From Sipunculus nudus (lineage: Eukaryota; Annelida; Sipuncula; Golfingiida; Sipunculidae): DNA of 64,000 nt. The notes below the pieces were generated by a model. That model had not been told where the DNA came from. It worked only from the letters and a program-made list of their open reading frames with translations, and made no database searches. The stretch is from the NCBI GenBank assembly GCA_026874595.1, contig CM049321.1:47829297-47893296 (forward strand), read 5' to 3'. A program made the position numbers and the translations under genes. This document shows positions 12,178 to 24,439 of this stretch, in pieces (the first letter of the stretch is position 1; every line of letters starts with the position of its first letter).

Positions 12178-14135
12178 TTATTTATGATAATGACAATATT
12201 TATTTAAGTGACTGAAAGACGCAGACTATTAGTGGGTCCAGAAATATGCATGAGGACCTGGAAAGGATAAAAAGACAATACTTCAGAAATTTACTGGAAA
12301 ATTGGGAAATCTATGGAGGTTTCGACAGAGACAAGGGGCTAAGGTCGAAACCCTAGGGACACCTGTAATGTGGAGGCTCAATCTACATGCTTGTGGGGGT
12401 GCCATTGTGATGGGGCGCGCTGCGCCAAGCTCCAGCTTTGTTGGGGCAAGTGATAACAGCGTTTTTTAGCCGACGACGCAAGTCTATGGCCTAAAACCTA
12501 GGTCCACAGCAGTCTAACGGGATTATTGTTTCCTGACTGCCATGGCTCTGCAAATTTTAACCCATTCCAAAATAGTCAAATGATAAGAAAATGTATTCTT
12601 TCTTGCCGATATAAACAACCCGAACACCCAGTGTTTGTCTTTGTCAACAGGTATCACTGGTGTGGTAGTGAAGTTCGATTATGATGGCAATTTAAATGTA
12701 CATTATAAGTGCATTGTACATTTACCTAAAAAAGAAACTTGAATTATACTTAAAAGTTAGGAAAATGGAATCTTCTGAATGACAAGAGAATAATTTGTAG
12801 ATGAGTGTTGTGTTATATGTATAGATACATGACACTCTGAAACATATAAAAATATTTAAACTGGCCCAATTACCTATAAAGCAGGTTGAATTGACATGAA
12901 AAATAGATTCTTCAATTTAAAATAAATTTTTACCTGCCAAAATATTGCCCTGAAGCCGCATTACTTACTCCTGTAAACGAATGTTGAAAAAAGTGGACCA
13001 GGAGCGATCAAAGGTATCGACATAAACACAGCACGTGAATCACCCGGCCGCACCACGTCAATCAGGAGATTCCCTGACTGACTTGACCCCAAAAACGCTA
13101 ATAAATGTTTCCACTGAATAAAACACCGAGTGTTAAGGCTCACAATCGGACCTCTGGTCACACGGCCTTGTCATGGTAAACAGACCCACGTTGACTGTGT
13201 TTACCAACACGCATACCCACAGCAAAGTATCAAACGGCCAAATACAAGGTACTTAGACTGTGTTGGGGTAGTTTTGCTGGGAAACATTTGTCTAAAGAAA
13301 AACTGAACTGAGACTGTGGAAGAATAGGTATCATATTGCTCCTGATTATGTCCCTTTAATTAGTTATATATTATAATACCAGTATATATCCCAGTAAGTG
13401 GAAAATTACATAATTCCCTATTAAACATGCACCCACTCTCTTTCGGACATCTAGTTCATTGCATAAAGGATTTATCATTTTGTTTTTCTGTTTCCTGAGC
13501 GTCAAATAAAATTGTACAAGACTTTCTGACAGGCCGCACCTCGGCAAGTATCTTTGGGTATGGCAGATCAAATATAAGAAAGCTAAGATATAAAACCCCA
13601 CCCTGCAAAGTGTGTTACAAACAGTACAATTTAAAATAACCAACTATACTTATTTACTATCGTCCGTATAAGGAACGCAGCAAATATATTACCAGTAAAT
13701 CAAACGTATAATTATCTCCTCGTCTTCAACCACGTAAACTTCATAATTATGGCTAGGGCAAAATATGAATGTGTCAATCCGACTTTCATGGCTCGAGTCT
13801 ACTCTGCAAAACAAACATATATGCAACATGCACGATTGCAATATAGCTACTATAATAAAATTAAGTGATTAATGGATCCCTGAAGAAAATTATCCAAAAT
13901 GTTCACCACATTATGATTATTAACCTAAAAGATGCTTAGCAGAAAATAATATGATGGGAATGGGGATGTAGATATCTGTCATTACTAATTACCAATGCTG
14001 TTCGGTGCATGTATTTATCAATTTAAGTTTCGTTTACAGGGAAGTATCTATTTTGCACAGGAAACTTCCGTCATTCGTCGATTCATCTCATATGCATGCT
14101 TGATATCGAGTCAGTTTCAGGCTTCATTTTGAGTG
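12178..14135. other. Intergenic DNA between CTLD copies 2 and 3
   Basis: No exon resembling the tail exon of copy 4 is present. A GC-richer block at about 12320-12480 and another at 12960-13200 may be old repeats, but I see no diagnostic feature. From about 13620 the sequence is the duplicated upstream flank of copy 3. Confidence 0.5.
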
Positions 14136-15482
14136 ATGTATCATATGCTGTGGTTCAATGTGTAACTTGATGTGTTGTTGCCATGTATTGCAACAAGCGA
14201 TATCATTTTGTCAATACCCTTATTATTATGCCTGTCAGCTTTAAGACAATAGTGCGCTAAAGATACGTAATATACAAGTTGGACATTGTCAATATGTGTT
14301 CCAGATGCCATTTTTTACGAAGCAAGAAACTTCACTATGGCTGAAGAAACATGCAGACTGGTGAACAAAACATTACTACATGGACATCACATAAACTTCC
14401 CATTTGATAACAAAAAGTACTGGCTTTCGTATAGGAAGAAGAGTTTTAATTGGACATTTATTGATCAAGATTCAGGTATATGTGTTTGGAAATTTTAGGT
14501 CTTCCTAATGGTTATCTCCTTAAAAATGAACAATAGGAACTTATATCCTCTAAATTCATATTTGATGTTGATAATAACAACATCGTCAGTAAGTGACAGT
14601 AGTGGGTAAACCGAAAGTTTAATGATGCATTTTCCTAAGATTAAACCACATATTGATATCTGGAAATGCAAGATATGGATCCAAACGGTAACCACAAAGC
14701 GTAAATAATATGAAATAGTAAGCATCATATGAGAAGGCAATCTTGCCGTATGCATAAAATCTTCAGATTTTTTTAAAGCGTCTCAGCCACCATTTTTTAA
14801 TACTCATCAGCAATATTAAATACAGCGTTTGTCAATGAGTATTATAATTATTTCTTGCCGGTTTCTAAGGAAAAACTATAATTGTTTTTTTTTTCAATTA
14901 CTAAGCTTGCAAATAAGAGTACTTGAATTGATTTGTAAACAGTCTTTCTAGAGCAGGTCATTATAAATTCAGTGACTAAAAACTCTCTCTCTGCTTTGAG
15001 GTCATTATTAATGTTTTTGCATCGTATTTTCTGATCACTTGAAATGTAAAACTTATCAGTGATTTGAGAACTAAAACAGTAGCAGGTAATTTAAATAAAA
15101 GAAACTTAAAAAAAGCAATTTTTGTAAGATTTTTCAATAATGGGTTCATTTCTATATCAAGAGTAATAACTTTATATTATTTAACTTAATACTTATATGA
15201 GAATTTTGAGCAGTACAGCTGTCAGTTTAAATGACAGGTCAACAAAGAAATATGTTTTTTATTAATACAGGCGTCGTGCCGATCCCCAAAGCTGAAGGTG
15301 ACTGTGCATACAATAGATACAGTCGTATATATTCGACCTCTTGTTATGAGGAACTAGAATATGCTTGTATGTCCAAAGTTGGGTTTTGCAGCAGAAGTAA
15401 TTTTTTCAGTAAACCGTTTATTTTGTACACAAACATAAACAAATATTAGTATTTAACACGAAATGAGGCCGTATATACATGT

Positions 15483-15787
15483 ATATTATATATATATATA
15501 TATACATACATATATTTATATTTATATATATATATGTTTGAGGATATACTATTATGATGTATGGCATGTATAAGTCATGCTTTTTTATGCAACACATGTT
15601 GTGACACGTATTTTCCTCTTTTTCGGGCTTTAGTATCCTGTATTGGCTGTCATGGGGGAACATGCATTCAAAAAATGGATGTCTGAGTACATTTTATATT
15701 AGAGAAGGTCAATTGGTACAGAGCTTATCATTTGTGTAAAATCTTAGGCTGGGACATGTTAATCCCTAACGTTTATTATATATACGT

Positions 15788-15841
<54 letters not shown>

Positions 15842-15871
15842 CATATATATATATATATTTATATATATATA
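15483..15871. repeat. Two long TA microsatellites flanking a duplicated exon
   Basis: TA-rich arrays at about 15483-15535 and 15791-15871 (the second almost pure TA) bracket a duplicated ~340-bp segment of copy 3. The segment after each array (from 15541 and from 15881) is nearly the same sequence. Confidence 0.8.
15634..15771 (+). pseudogene. Extra, truncated copy of CTLD exon 4 inside copy 3
   Basis: After a CTTTAG acceptor the sequence matches exon 4 (CHGGTC, LEKVNWYRAYHLC) but has TGA in place of the conserved TGT cysteine codon and runs into the TA array before the WIGL half. The complete exon 4 follows at 15970-16191. Tandem duplication at the TA array is the simplest origin. Confidence 0.75.
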
Positions 15872-18800
15872 GGTTTGAGGAAATACTATTATGACGTATG
15901 GCATGTATAAGTCATGCTTTTTGATGCAACACATGTTGTGACACGTTTTTTCCTTTTTTCGAACTCCAGGTTCCTGTATTGGCTGTCATGGAAGAACATG
16001 CATTCAGACAACGGATGCTTGTGTACATTTTATATTAGAGAAGGTAAATTGGTACAGAGCTTATCATTTGTGTAAAACCTTAGGCTGGGACATGTTGATC
16101 CCTAACGTAACATCTTTGAGATCCCCAATGGACGGGCACTCATATTGGATAGGTCTCCAAAAGTCCGAATGGTTTCACGATGGTCAGCCAGGTAATTATC
16201 TAATTTTTCATTTGCTATTAAGATACAATTTACTATCCCATATCTCTGCCCAAATCAGAATATTAGCTGCTATCTGCATCAAATATATTTAACTAAAATA
16301 CAAAAAAATCCTTTTAATTTTTTTTAATAAATTATACTTGATCTGTGTTGTTTGTGTTTAGCATATTGTGCATGAGTGTTTTTATAATTTATAAAATTTA
16401 AACAAATATTAACAAAATCCTTTATTTGGAAAAAATGAAGTTTTTCGTTTTAAAGGTAATAAAATAGATTTTTTGTCGAGTGTCAAGGCGAATAACAATA
16501 AAATAATATTACGGTTTTACTGCAGTGAGAAATATTAAAGAATTAAAATGGGTACCGCCGGGGAAAGGATATGACAACAACAGCGGCACCTGTGCTGTAA
16601 CTAATAAAACATTTTGGGAACCAGTTTCATGTGACTCTTTCTACGACACCGTTTGTGTCGGCAGTGGTGATTATCCTTAAAAAAGATTAAGGAGATTAAA
16701 AAAACTCTTAATTATGATCAGAATTTTACTAAAACTACTCTATTATTTTTCTCTTTTGTCCTTTACCTCAAATAATATAATTATTTTAAAAGGCTTACCT
16801 AAAATTAGCTAGCCTAAAAAAGGGTAGCAATTTTGAAGTTATATTGGAAAAGGATAAATCTACGGGCTGCGGATTTGTCGCATTTTTGAATGGCTAAATT
16901 GAACTTTGAACTGTACATCAAATATGACCATCTTTCATCTTGACTCAATGTCTTCTTAAAAGGCCAGGTAAAGAAATCTCTCTTTCATTATAAATAAAAG
17001 TGTGCCAGTGAGTGTCTTTTAGAGAGCCAAAATAAATTTCCCCAAGCAACCAAACGTTGGAAGAGCACATTTCTGGATCTTTTCTTAGGTAACACTGTAA
17101 AGAGAAAACCACTGCTCAGTTACAGCTATATATTTGTAATTATGAATACCCTCATCAACCAAGCAGACCAGAAAGCAATGTGGAGCCGCGAATCAATCAA
17201 CAGTCATCCTCGATCCTTTTTGTTTTGGCGCAATCATTGACCCATGAAAAATATTATTATATTACCTTGCTTTTGTTTATGAGAGACTAGATTAAAATTA
17301 ATTGTATCTTTGATCTCAACAATTCGGTGGTCGCAAGGCGAGTTCCCCCTTTGTTTCTTTTAAAGACTATATTAATGTAAGTTTGAAGAGTCAAGATTTA
17401 AGCATGCAGCAACACGCATTAATGTTAAAATAGAATAAAAATGTTCTACATTTTATTAAACGAAACAATATTCATAAATAATATTATTTTTGCAAGTTCC
17501 TTTTTTTATATTTATGAAGGATATTTAAAATAGTTCACATGAATATTACAACGACAGTTTTTCATGTAACATATTCGTATTCGGAATGTAAGCCTACATT
17601 AAACATAACCCATTAGACATGATGAAATTCGTAATTTTCAGAGGACAGTGATAGCGTGTACAATTCCCATAAAGAAGCTTCGTTTTCACAAAGTAAATCC
17701 GACTCAACATCTGAAGACATATATGACACAAGTGAGATGCTTGTTCCAGGGACTGCATATACCCAAATAGATAGCTAATGCACCAGTTTAATATTTACCA
17801 TTTTACATTTTCTTTTGTGCATGCTATCTTTACACAACAATTGGTAATATTTTCCATCCGGTGTGAATGAGCTTTCATCATTTGTTTAAGCTTGCTACAA
17901 ATTAATCTTCGTCAATACTTGGAATGCCGTCGGCAATGTTTACTTTGTTTAAATTAGCAGGGATCGAAATATTCATGATAATGACAATATTTACTTTAAT
18001 GTCTGTAAGACGTGACAGTAAGTGGGTCCAGAAATAGGCATGAGGACCTGGGAAGAATAAAAAGACAATACTTCAGAAGTTTACTGTAAAATTGGAGGAT
18101 CTATGAATAAAGTATTTTGCGTGTATTATTAAATGATTCAGTTGCCCAGTTTGGTCCTTGTCTTCGTAGTAGCCGAAGAAGATTTTATATGAATGAATAT
18201 ATTTTTTAATTCTGGTTTAAAGGCCTCCGGCCCACAGAACCAATGAGAAGTACAACTGCACTTGTTTATATATATATGCAAACATTACATCAACAATATA
18301 ATAAATACAAAAAAATAAATGAATAATAAATAAGAAATACAAAAATCTTGCATGCATTAGATTATGCGGAAACGTAGATATTCAATGAAATATAGTATAT
18401 TATTAAATTAAATAATAAAAATAATACTCATAATAATAATAATACCAATAAAAAGAATGATTCAATGATAGCATAATACACTCCAAATGCCCCTAATGCA
18501 AGCAGTACACAGAAAAAAAAATACATAGCATTCAAAATACATAAAAGCAATTAATACAATGCATAACCTTACAATAAATAAGAATAAGATAAAAATAAGA
18601 TAAACAAAAATAATGCAATGATACCATAATACACTTCGAAGAGCCTAATACAAATTGTACAAACGACAATACACATTAATACAAAATACATAATACAAAT
18701 AAAAATGAGAAAAAACAAAACAAAAAAAAAACCATACAGATAAAGAGAACTGATGCGATAGCAGCTCATTACACTTCACTAGATCCTTATACAAAAAATT

Positions 18801-19348
18801 GGAAATTAAGGAATAACAAGAATATGTGACAAAAATTAACACTTAATGCATACCATATACATGCAATAAAAAAAAAGAGTTTATACTCACAAAGAACTGT
18901 ATTTATGAGAGTAATCGACAAGTATATAAATATTTCTTATTTACACATGAAAAATTCATTTTAGGGCGAACAAATCATGACAGATTGAACATGTTTCATA
19001 ATATGATCATTTGTTTTGAAAATATTCATCTGTGAATTACTGGACATACAAACATATTGCATCCATTATTTGTATTCAAATATTAGCCACCATTAAATAG
19101 AAACATAATCTATGATAGATGTACATTCTTACATTTTAACGGTTCTACTCTCTTAACACACTGGTTTCACTGCATAAATGACTGATTGAACCGGGTTCCA
19201 GTTTATTTTCATTTATGCACACGAGTAGGCATAAAGCTTAAGAAATAAATATATAAATACATATATATAGGAAGATACCATTATACTTTAAGGAGAGAAC
19301 ATTATACATAGTGTATCTTTAACATATTGGGTATAGTAATAGGTCCCT

Positions 19349-22300
19349 TTAATTAATTCCTTGGGCTAAATAGACTTTCCTTTTCTCAGTTGCCCAATAA
19401 ATGTATAAGGCCAGACTGTTTATAACTTGTATGTTACTGCTGGACATCAGAAATGTAAAGTTATCCATACCAGCTCCTGTTATTTCATTTTCTATATATT
19501 TTCTCCTGATAATATTGTATAATCCACATTCCATAATAAAATGATTTTAATCTTCAACAATATTAAAACCTTTATTGAAACAATATGTGCATAACCGGTT
19601 CTCTCTAGGTGTTTTATGTCTTCTCCCCATTTCCACTTCTAAATCATGTATTGAGCATCTGAACCTGGCCAGGTACAGTATGTTCCTTTTTTGGGGTATA
19701 CATGTTAAGTATTTTTCTATTTCCAACACTGATTTAAAATGCCCATATGTTTTGAGTCGCTTGTTATTAGTTATTTGTTGGTGCCATTCCTGTATACCAA
19801 TGTCCCTTATTCTTTGTCTAAATTCTCGAATAAATTTATTACAATCACCTACATCCTGAAAAATCCACACATACCCAAACCCATATCTGTATAAAATTTC
19901 TTTCACCTTAGTTGCCCAGTTAATTCTTCCTGACGTGTCCATTTGATACAAACAATAATATGCTTGTTTGGGTAAACGTCCGTTTTGCATATATAATATT
20001 TTCACCCAGTACAATATTACCTTTATTATACCCTTGAGCTTTAAAGGTAACCTGCCATATTCACCTAACACAGCAGGGTTAGGAGCCGCTGAATTTAAAT
20101 GGAGTAAGCTTTTACAAAATTTATTTTGTACCCTCTCTATTTCCTCACAGATATTCCACCCCCATATTTCACTTCCATAAAAGAGTACGGACTCCACCAT
20201 CATATCAAACATATAAAAAAGTTGTTGTGGTGTAACATATTTGCATTTCAGCCAGTATCTTTTTATCATCCCAACTGCTTTCTGTGCCTGATTTACCTGG
20301 TATTTTTGTGTTTTGTTCCATTTTCCAAAACTTGTGTATATGGTCCCAAGGTATTTATAATGACTTGTTACCTGGATGTCATTTCCCATAAATTTCCACC
20401 TTTCATTATTTTTAACCCTGCCACCATTCCTAAATACCATGACTTTTGTTTTATTCAGATTGACTTTCATACCATACTTCAGACAGAATTTTTCTAGAGT
20501 TTCTATATGCCTTTGTAACTGACCAACTGTATCGCCAAACAGCACTATATCATCTGCATACATTAATAAAGATAGGTTTGGCATTTCTTCCGATAAGAAT
20601 ATACCCCTATTGTTAGATTGTTTAATTAGTAGATTGAGTTCATTCATAAACAAAGTAAATAATGTGGGGCTGATCATGCATCCTTGCCTTGTGCCAGTTT
20701 GACACTCAAAATATGTTGTTAATCCATTTTCTGTTAGAATGCATGAACTTAGTTTAGAATATAAGATTCAACAGTCATATAAAAGTTTCCAGAAATTCCG
20801 TTTTTTAACAATACATATTTTAAAACATTGTGATTTATGCTGTCAAAAGCCTTGGAAAAATCGACATACAATACATATACTCTTCCTTTTTGTCTGGAAA
20901 TGTATTTTTTTATCACTGCCATGAGTGTGAACATATTGTCTATTGTACATCTTCCTTTTCGAAACCCTGCTTGCTCCTCTGCTAAAATATCTCTTTCATC
21001 TAACCAGCTTATAAACCTGTTATTCATAATTTTACAAAATATTTTACCTATACAGTTTAATAAAGAAATTCCTCTGTAGTTGTTTACATCTTCAGTATCG
21101 CCACTCTTATACAGAGGCATAATAATAGCTTTGGCCCAGTCCCCTGGATATGTTGAATGTTTAAACACACCGTTAAAAAGTGCATGCAACAATGGCAGTA
21201 ATTTATCTATGAAATCTTTAAAAAATTCTGTTACCAGTCCATCAGGTCCAGGTGCTTTACCTGATTTCATTTGTTCAACCACAGTTCTTATTTCTGTAAA
21301 AGTTATTTCCTTGTTTAAAGTTATATTTTCTGGACCTGTAAGGTATTTAGCATCTGAATTCAACACCTTTATAACCTCCTGCTCAAATATAGGATCTAAC
21401 TTTATCTGATTATCTTCTAGGAGATTGTTAAAATAATCAAACCATTTTTGTTTTGAAATATTATTTTTTCTCTGTGTGCCTCTCCTGATATTTTTCATAG
21501 TGCGCCACATTTCATTGGTGGTCTGACAGGATGAAATCTGTCCTGTTGTTTTCTTCTCATACAGTTCACTTTTAAATTTACAGGTTTTTTTAAAATGTTC
21601 CTTCTTTCTTTGATAGTCAATAAAATCATTTTTACTATCAGTCAATCTAAACTTATTTAAAGCTTTATATTTCTCAATTCTTGCAGACTCACATGTCACA
21701 TCCCACCATCCTGGTTGTTTGATACACTTCCTTTTAGAATTGGTCTTCTTTAAATATGTATTTTCTGCAATGTGCTGCAAAATTTGTGCTAATGTTTTGG
21801 CAGCCTTGTTAGGGTCATTGTTAACAATACCGTAAAAAACACTAAGCATTTCTTTAACTGTGTTATCTTCATCCCAACAGTAGTTATTAGCTTTTCTGTT
21901 TCTATACTGTACCCACATAATTTCTTCCTTATTATCCAAATTAATACTTGAATTTGTATTTGTTGTTATCACCATTTCCGCTGTCACTGGAAAATGGTCT
22001 GACATGTCCATATTTAACACTGTCAGTTTATTAAATTTAGAGTATAACCCTGAACTAACAATTATGTAATCAATTTGGCTCTTGCCAATAGATGAACAAT
22101 ATGTGTAATCACCTTGCACATCTGGTTTGATTCGACCATTTAATATTCTTAAATTAAGCATTATGCATAACTCTTGTAGTGATTTGCCAAAATTATTGAC
22201 TGTTTGATCCTTACTGTTTCTCTTTATTCTAAAATTATCTTCTAGGTATGCAGATATTCCTAAATATTTAATATCATCATCTTCCAGATAATCTTGCAGA

Positions 22301-23157
22301 TATCCCATTCTGGCATTAAAGTCCCCCATCATTATTATATCCAAATCACCATATTCACATAACAATTCATATATAATATTTTCTAGTCTAATAATGCCTT
22401 TATCCTCTTCAAAAACACTGTATACAGCTGAATATTCAGGTGCAATATATACAGACAGTAATAAAACATCTTTCAACAGTCCCATTTTATCCCCTTTTAA
22501 AATAAATATCAACATATCTGTATACCTGGTTATGACAGTTTTAACATAATCTTTAAAGCAGTTTTTCACATAAACCACTATACCCCCACGTTTTACATTT
22601 ATATCCCTCACTGAGGCGTAGCCTGTATACCCATAGAATGAGCCCCTAAATTCTTGTGAATTTTCTGCCCATGTTTCAACAACTGTGATCACATCATTTT
22701 TTAAGAAAAGAGCTCTCAATTCATTTTGCCATATGTGTTTTCTGAGACCATTTGCATTCCTGGTTAGTAACCTAAAAGGTATCTTATCAATGTGATAACT
22801 TACTACTGTAGAATCTCTCTTAACTAACGTATTGGTCAAAAACTCACCACTTTTTGTTGAGTCTATGTTAGTAGACTGGCCATCAGTTCTGGTTCCCCCT
22901 TTTAAGGTTTTAGTAAGAGTGCAAGACTGTGCGCTGTGCAAAAATGTCAATGAATCACCTGAAACACATGAGACAGAAACATTATTACTATCACCATCAT
23001 TATAATGATATAGCTCCTCTTCAGCAACAGTAATATCATTAACATTATTCACTGGAGAATTCAAATTAATAACATTATTACAAAGATTTGAAACATTTTG
23101 GCTATTGGAATTAACACGTTGTAACTGAGAATTGAAGGAGGCATGTTCATTACACAT
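19349..23157 (-). pseudogene. LINE ORF2: APE endonuclease - reverse transcriptase, two lesions
   Basis: The first ATG is at 23157; the frame is open back to 23217. Order: polar leader, APE-type endonuclease (NANGLRKH, VETWAE, MMGDFNARMG, QIDYIIVS, SDHFPV), then reverse transcriptase (KAPGPDG, NNYRGISLLN, AGFRKGRCT, VDFSKAFDS, TRQGCMISP, MYADDIVLFGDT) and a C-terminal CTYC...H...C motif. It would copy LINE RNA at a nicked target. Lesions: a one-base deletion near 20752 that ends the first frame after 'ESYILN', and a TAA at 19547-19549 just before the HFIMEC part of the C-terminal finger. The first endonuclease motif reads TRNANG where the deleted copies have TWNANG, a likely third lesion. All other blocks are intact, so the copy is young. 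Confidence 0.85.
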
Positions 23158-23217
23158 AGTAACCTTGTCTTCAGACAATGAGAAATTATTAACGGTTCTA
23201 GGGCTTTGGCCACAACC

Positions 23218-24180
23218 CTATTTGCTTGTGTCAGTGTCACTAATGCTAAACGCCCCTCTTGTCACATTTCTTGTTTCTTTGAGTTTTTGCACACAGTTTT
23301 GCTCTTCGTTCCACTTATAAACCTCACTTTCAATGACAAGTTTGTCGTATCTTAATGATGCTTTCAGTCCCCCTTCAATAGCCTCTGTCAACTTGACTTT
23401 CAGATTACGTCTGACATGCCTGATATGTTCTGCAAAGTCCTCTTGTATAAAGATAGGTGATTTCTTGTTTCTGAAAGTCTTGCGTGCATTCTGCAGAACA
23501 AGGTCCTTGTCCTTATAGCGCTCAAACTTGACTATCACTGGTCTGGGTTTACCACTTTCATTCCATGGAAGTCTGTGAGCCCGGTCGATGTTTATATTGG
23601 TTTCCTCATCTTTCATATTTAACTTTTCCCTAATCACTTCTCTAACTTTCTCTTCACACTGCTCCCAACTTTCCCTACCATTCTCCTCCTCTAGTCCATA
23701 AACTATCAGGTTATTTCTCCTTAATTGTTCCTCATGTTTATTAACCTTGGTCTTTAATCTTTTGTTTTCTTGCTGTAACTGTTCTATTTTGGATTCCATA
23801 TCTGACATTTTCTTTTGCATAATGTCTAACTGACTCAAAATATCTTCTAATCTATTCTGTGTTCCCTGCTTTGACTGTTTTGTTACCTGTTTACCTGGGG
23901 TGACAGTGTCTTTACTTGACACCTCCTGTTCTTGTATGTTCACGTCAATTATGTCTTGCCTACTGGCCGTCACACTTAATTCCCCACTTTCAGATCTATT
24001 TAATCTTGCCTGTGTTGCTCTGAATGTTCTCTGTTGCCCTTGGTTGTCTGTTTTATCCTTTGCCCCTGTCGGTGGCGGGCCTGGGTTAGTTTCGACATCC
24101 CCACTGCACATGAGCGTCAGGGCGATAATGAGTGCAGTTGCTATACAAACACGTACATGTGTACATGGCAACACCAACAT
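23218..24180 (-). CDS. LINE ORF1: RNA-binding protein with N-terminal 2A-like signal
   Basis: Intact, 320 residues. Residues 11-25 are hydrophobic (VCIATALIIALTLMC) and are followed directly by SGDVETNPGP (26-35), the 2A ribosome-skipping consensus. Then come a polar region, a heptad-type coiled coil (about 110-153, LSQLDIMQKKMSDMESKIEQ), and an L1-ORF1/Transposase_22-like RNA-binding module (NNLIVYGLEEE at 156-166, DRAHRL, RPVIVKFERYKD). Family role: trimeric chaperone that coats LINE RNA. ATG chosen as the first in frame, 34 codons before the 2A cut point. The stop TAG is immediately followed, in the same frame, by the open frame of ORF2. Confidence 0.85.
   Translation of the reverse strand: MLVLPCTHVRVCIATALIIALTLMCSGDVETNPGPPPTGAKDKTDNQGQQRTFRATQARLNRSESGELSVTASRQDIIDVNIQEQEVSSKDTVTPGKQVTKQSKQGTQNRLEDILSQLDIMQKKMSDMESKIEQLQQENKRLKTKVNKHEEQLRRNNLIVYGLEEENGRESWEQCEEKVREVIREKLNMKDEETNINIDRAHRLPWNESGKPRPVIVKFERYKDKDLVLQNARKTFRNKKSPIFIQEDFAEHIRHVRRNLKVKLTEAIEGGLKASLRYDKLVIESEVYKWNEEQNCVQKLKETRNVTRGAFSISDTDTSK
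24076..24105 (-). other. 2A-like translational recoding motif (GDVETNPGP)
   Basis: Codons 26-35 of ORF1. In known 2A peptides the D(V/I)ExNPGP signature makes the ribosome skip the bond between the last G and P. Here that would release a 34-residue leader, hydrophobic and signal-like, from a 286-residue ORF1 protein. The match to the core consensus is complete; activity is inferred. Confidence 0.85.
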
Positions 24181-24380
24181 GGGGGCTCTCCATCGAATTT
24201 GTTTGCGGGGCCCTGGTCCATACAGACCAATACGGGCTCAATACATTTCTAAGCTGACTCCCATTAGTCACACTAGGTTCTATTTCAATAAACAGACAGT
24301 TTTTAATATCTGGTTTGGAGTTTTTAGTATATTATTTACCTATATCAGCGGGAGCTCTTGAGCAAACCTTCTCACTCCTT

Positions 24381-24420
24381 TCTCACCAGGTGGCGCCCCC
24401 TCTCACCAGGTGGCGCCCCC
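24381..24420 (+). repeat. Exact 2 x 20-bp tandem repeat in LINE 5' UTR, CTCF-like
   Basis: Two perfect head-to-tail units, each containing CACCAGGTGGCGCCCC (plus strand). This resembles the core of the conserved CTCF binding motif (...AGGTGGCGC / AGGGGGCGC). The units lie about 200 bp upstream of the ORF1 start, where CR1-like elements keep promoter sequence. Confidence 0.6.
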
Positions 24421-24439
24421 TCTCACCTCTCGCCCTCTA

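Larger units (their letters stand above)
14136..18020 (+). pseudogene. CTLD copy 3: pseudogene of the two-domain receptor
   Basis: Exons aligned to copies 2 and 4: 14136-14199, 14305-14475, 15271-15378, 15970-16191, 16526-16666, 17642-17731 and a membrane-like segment near 17921-18020. Lesions seen: TAA at 14163-14165 in the signal peptide; donor GT changed to AT after 14199; one base lost at the exon 3 donor (AAAGTTGGG instead of AAAGGTTGG), shifting the frame; and loss of the acceptor AG before the membrane exon. The CTLD exons themselves are otherwise open and conserve the key cysteines. No cytoplasmic-tail exon is found downstream. An extra damaged copy of exon 4 lies at 15634-15771. A functional product is very unlikely unless an alternative start is used. 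Confidence 0.8.
18190..24430 (-). mobile_element. Near full-length CR1-like LINE (copy A)
   Basis: Minus strand, about 6.2 kb. It has a GC-rich 5' UTR with a duplicated 20-bp unit (24381-24420), ORF1 (24180-23218), ORF2 (about 23217-19349), and a 1.15-kb 3' UTR ending in ATTCAT-type short repeats near 18190, as is usual for CR1/L2 elements. The endonuclease is of the APE type. The 3' UTR is shared with the copy at 29193-30300. I could not identify a clear target-site duplication. It is inserted at the degraded 3' end of a second LINE type (24440 onward). Confidence 0.88.

Noticed and set aside
20126..20497. Plus-strand 123-codon frame opposite the LINE
   Set aside because: Antisense shadow of the reverse transcriptase frame; no independent signal.
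23900..24361. 153-codon plus-strand frame
   Set aside because: Antisense to LINE ORF1 and its 5' UTR; codon content dictated by the real frame.
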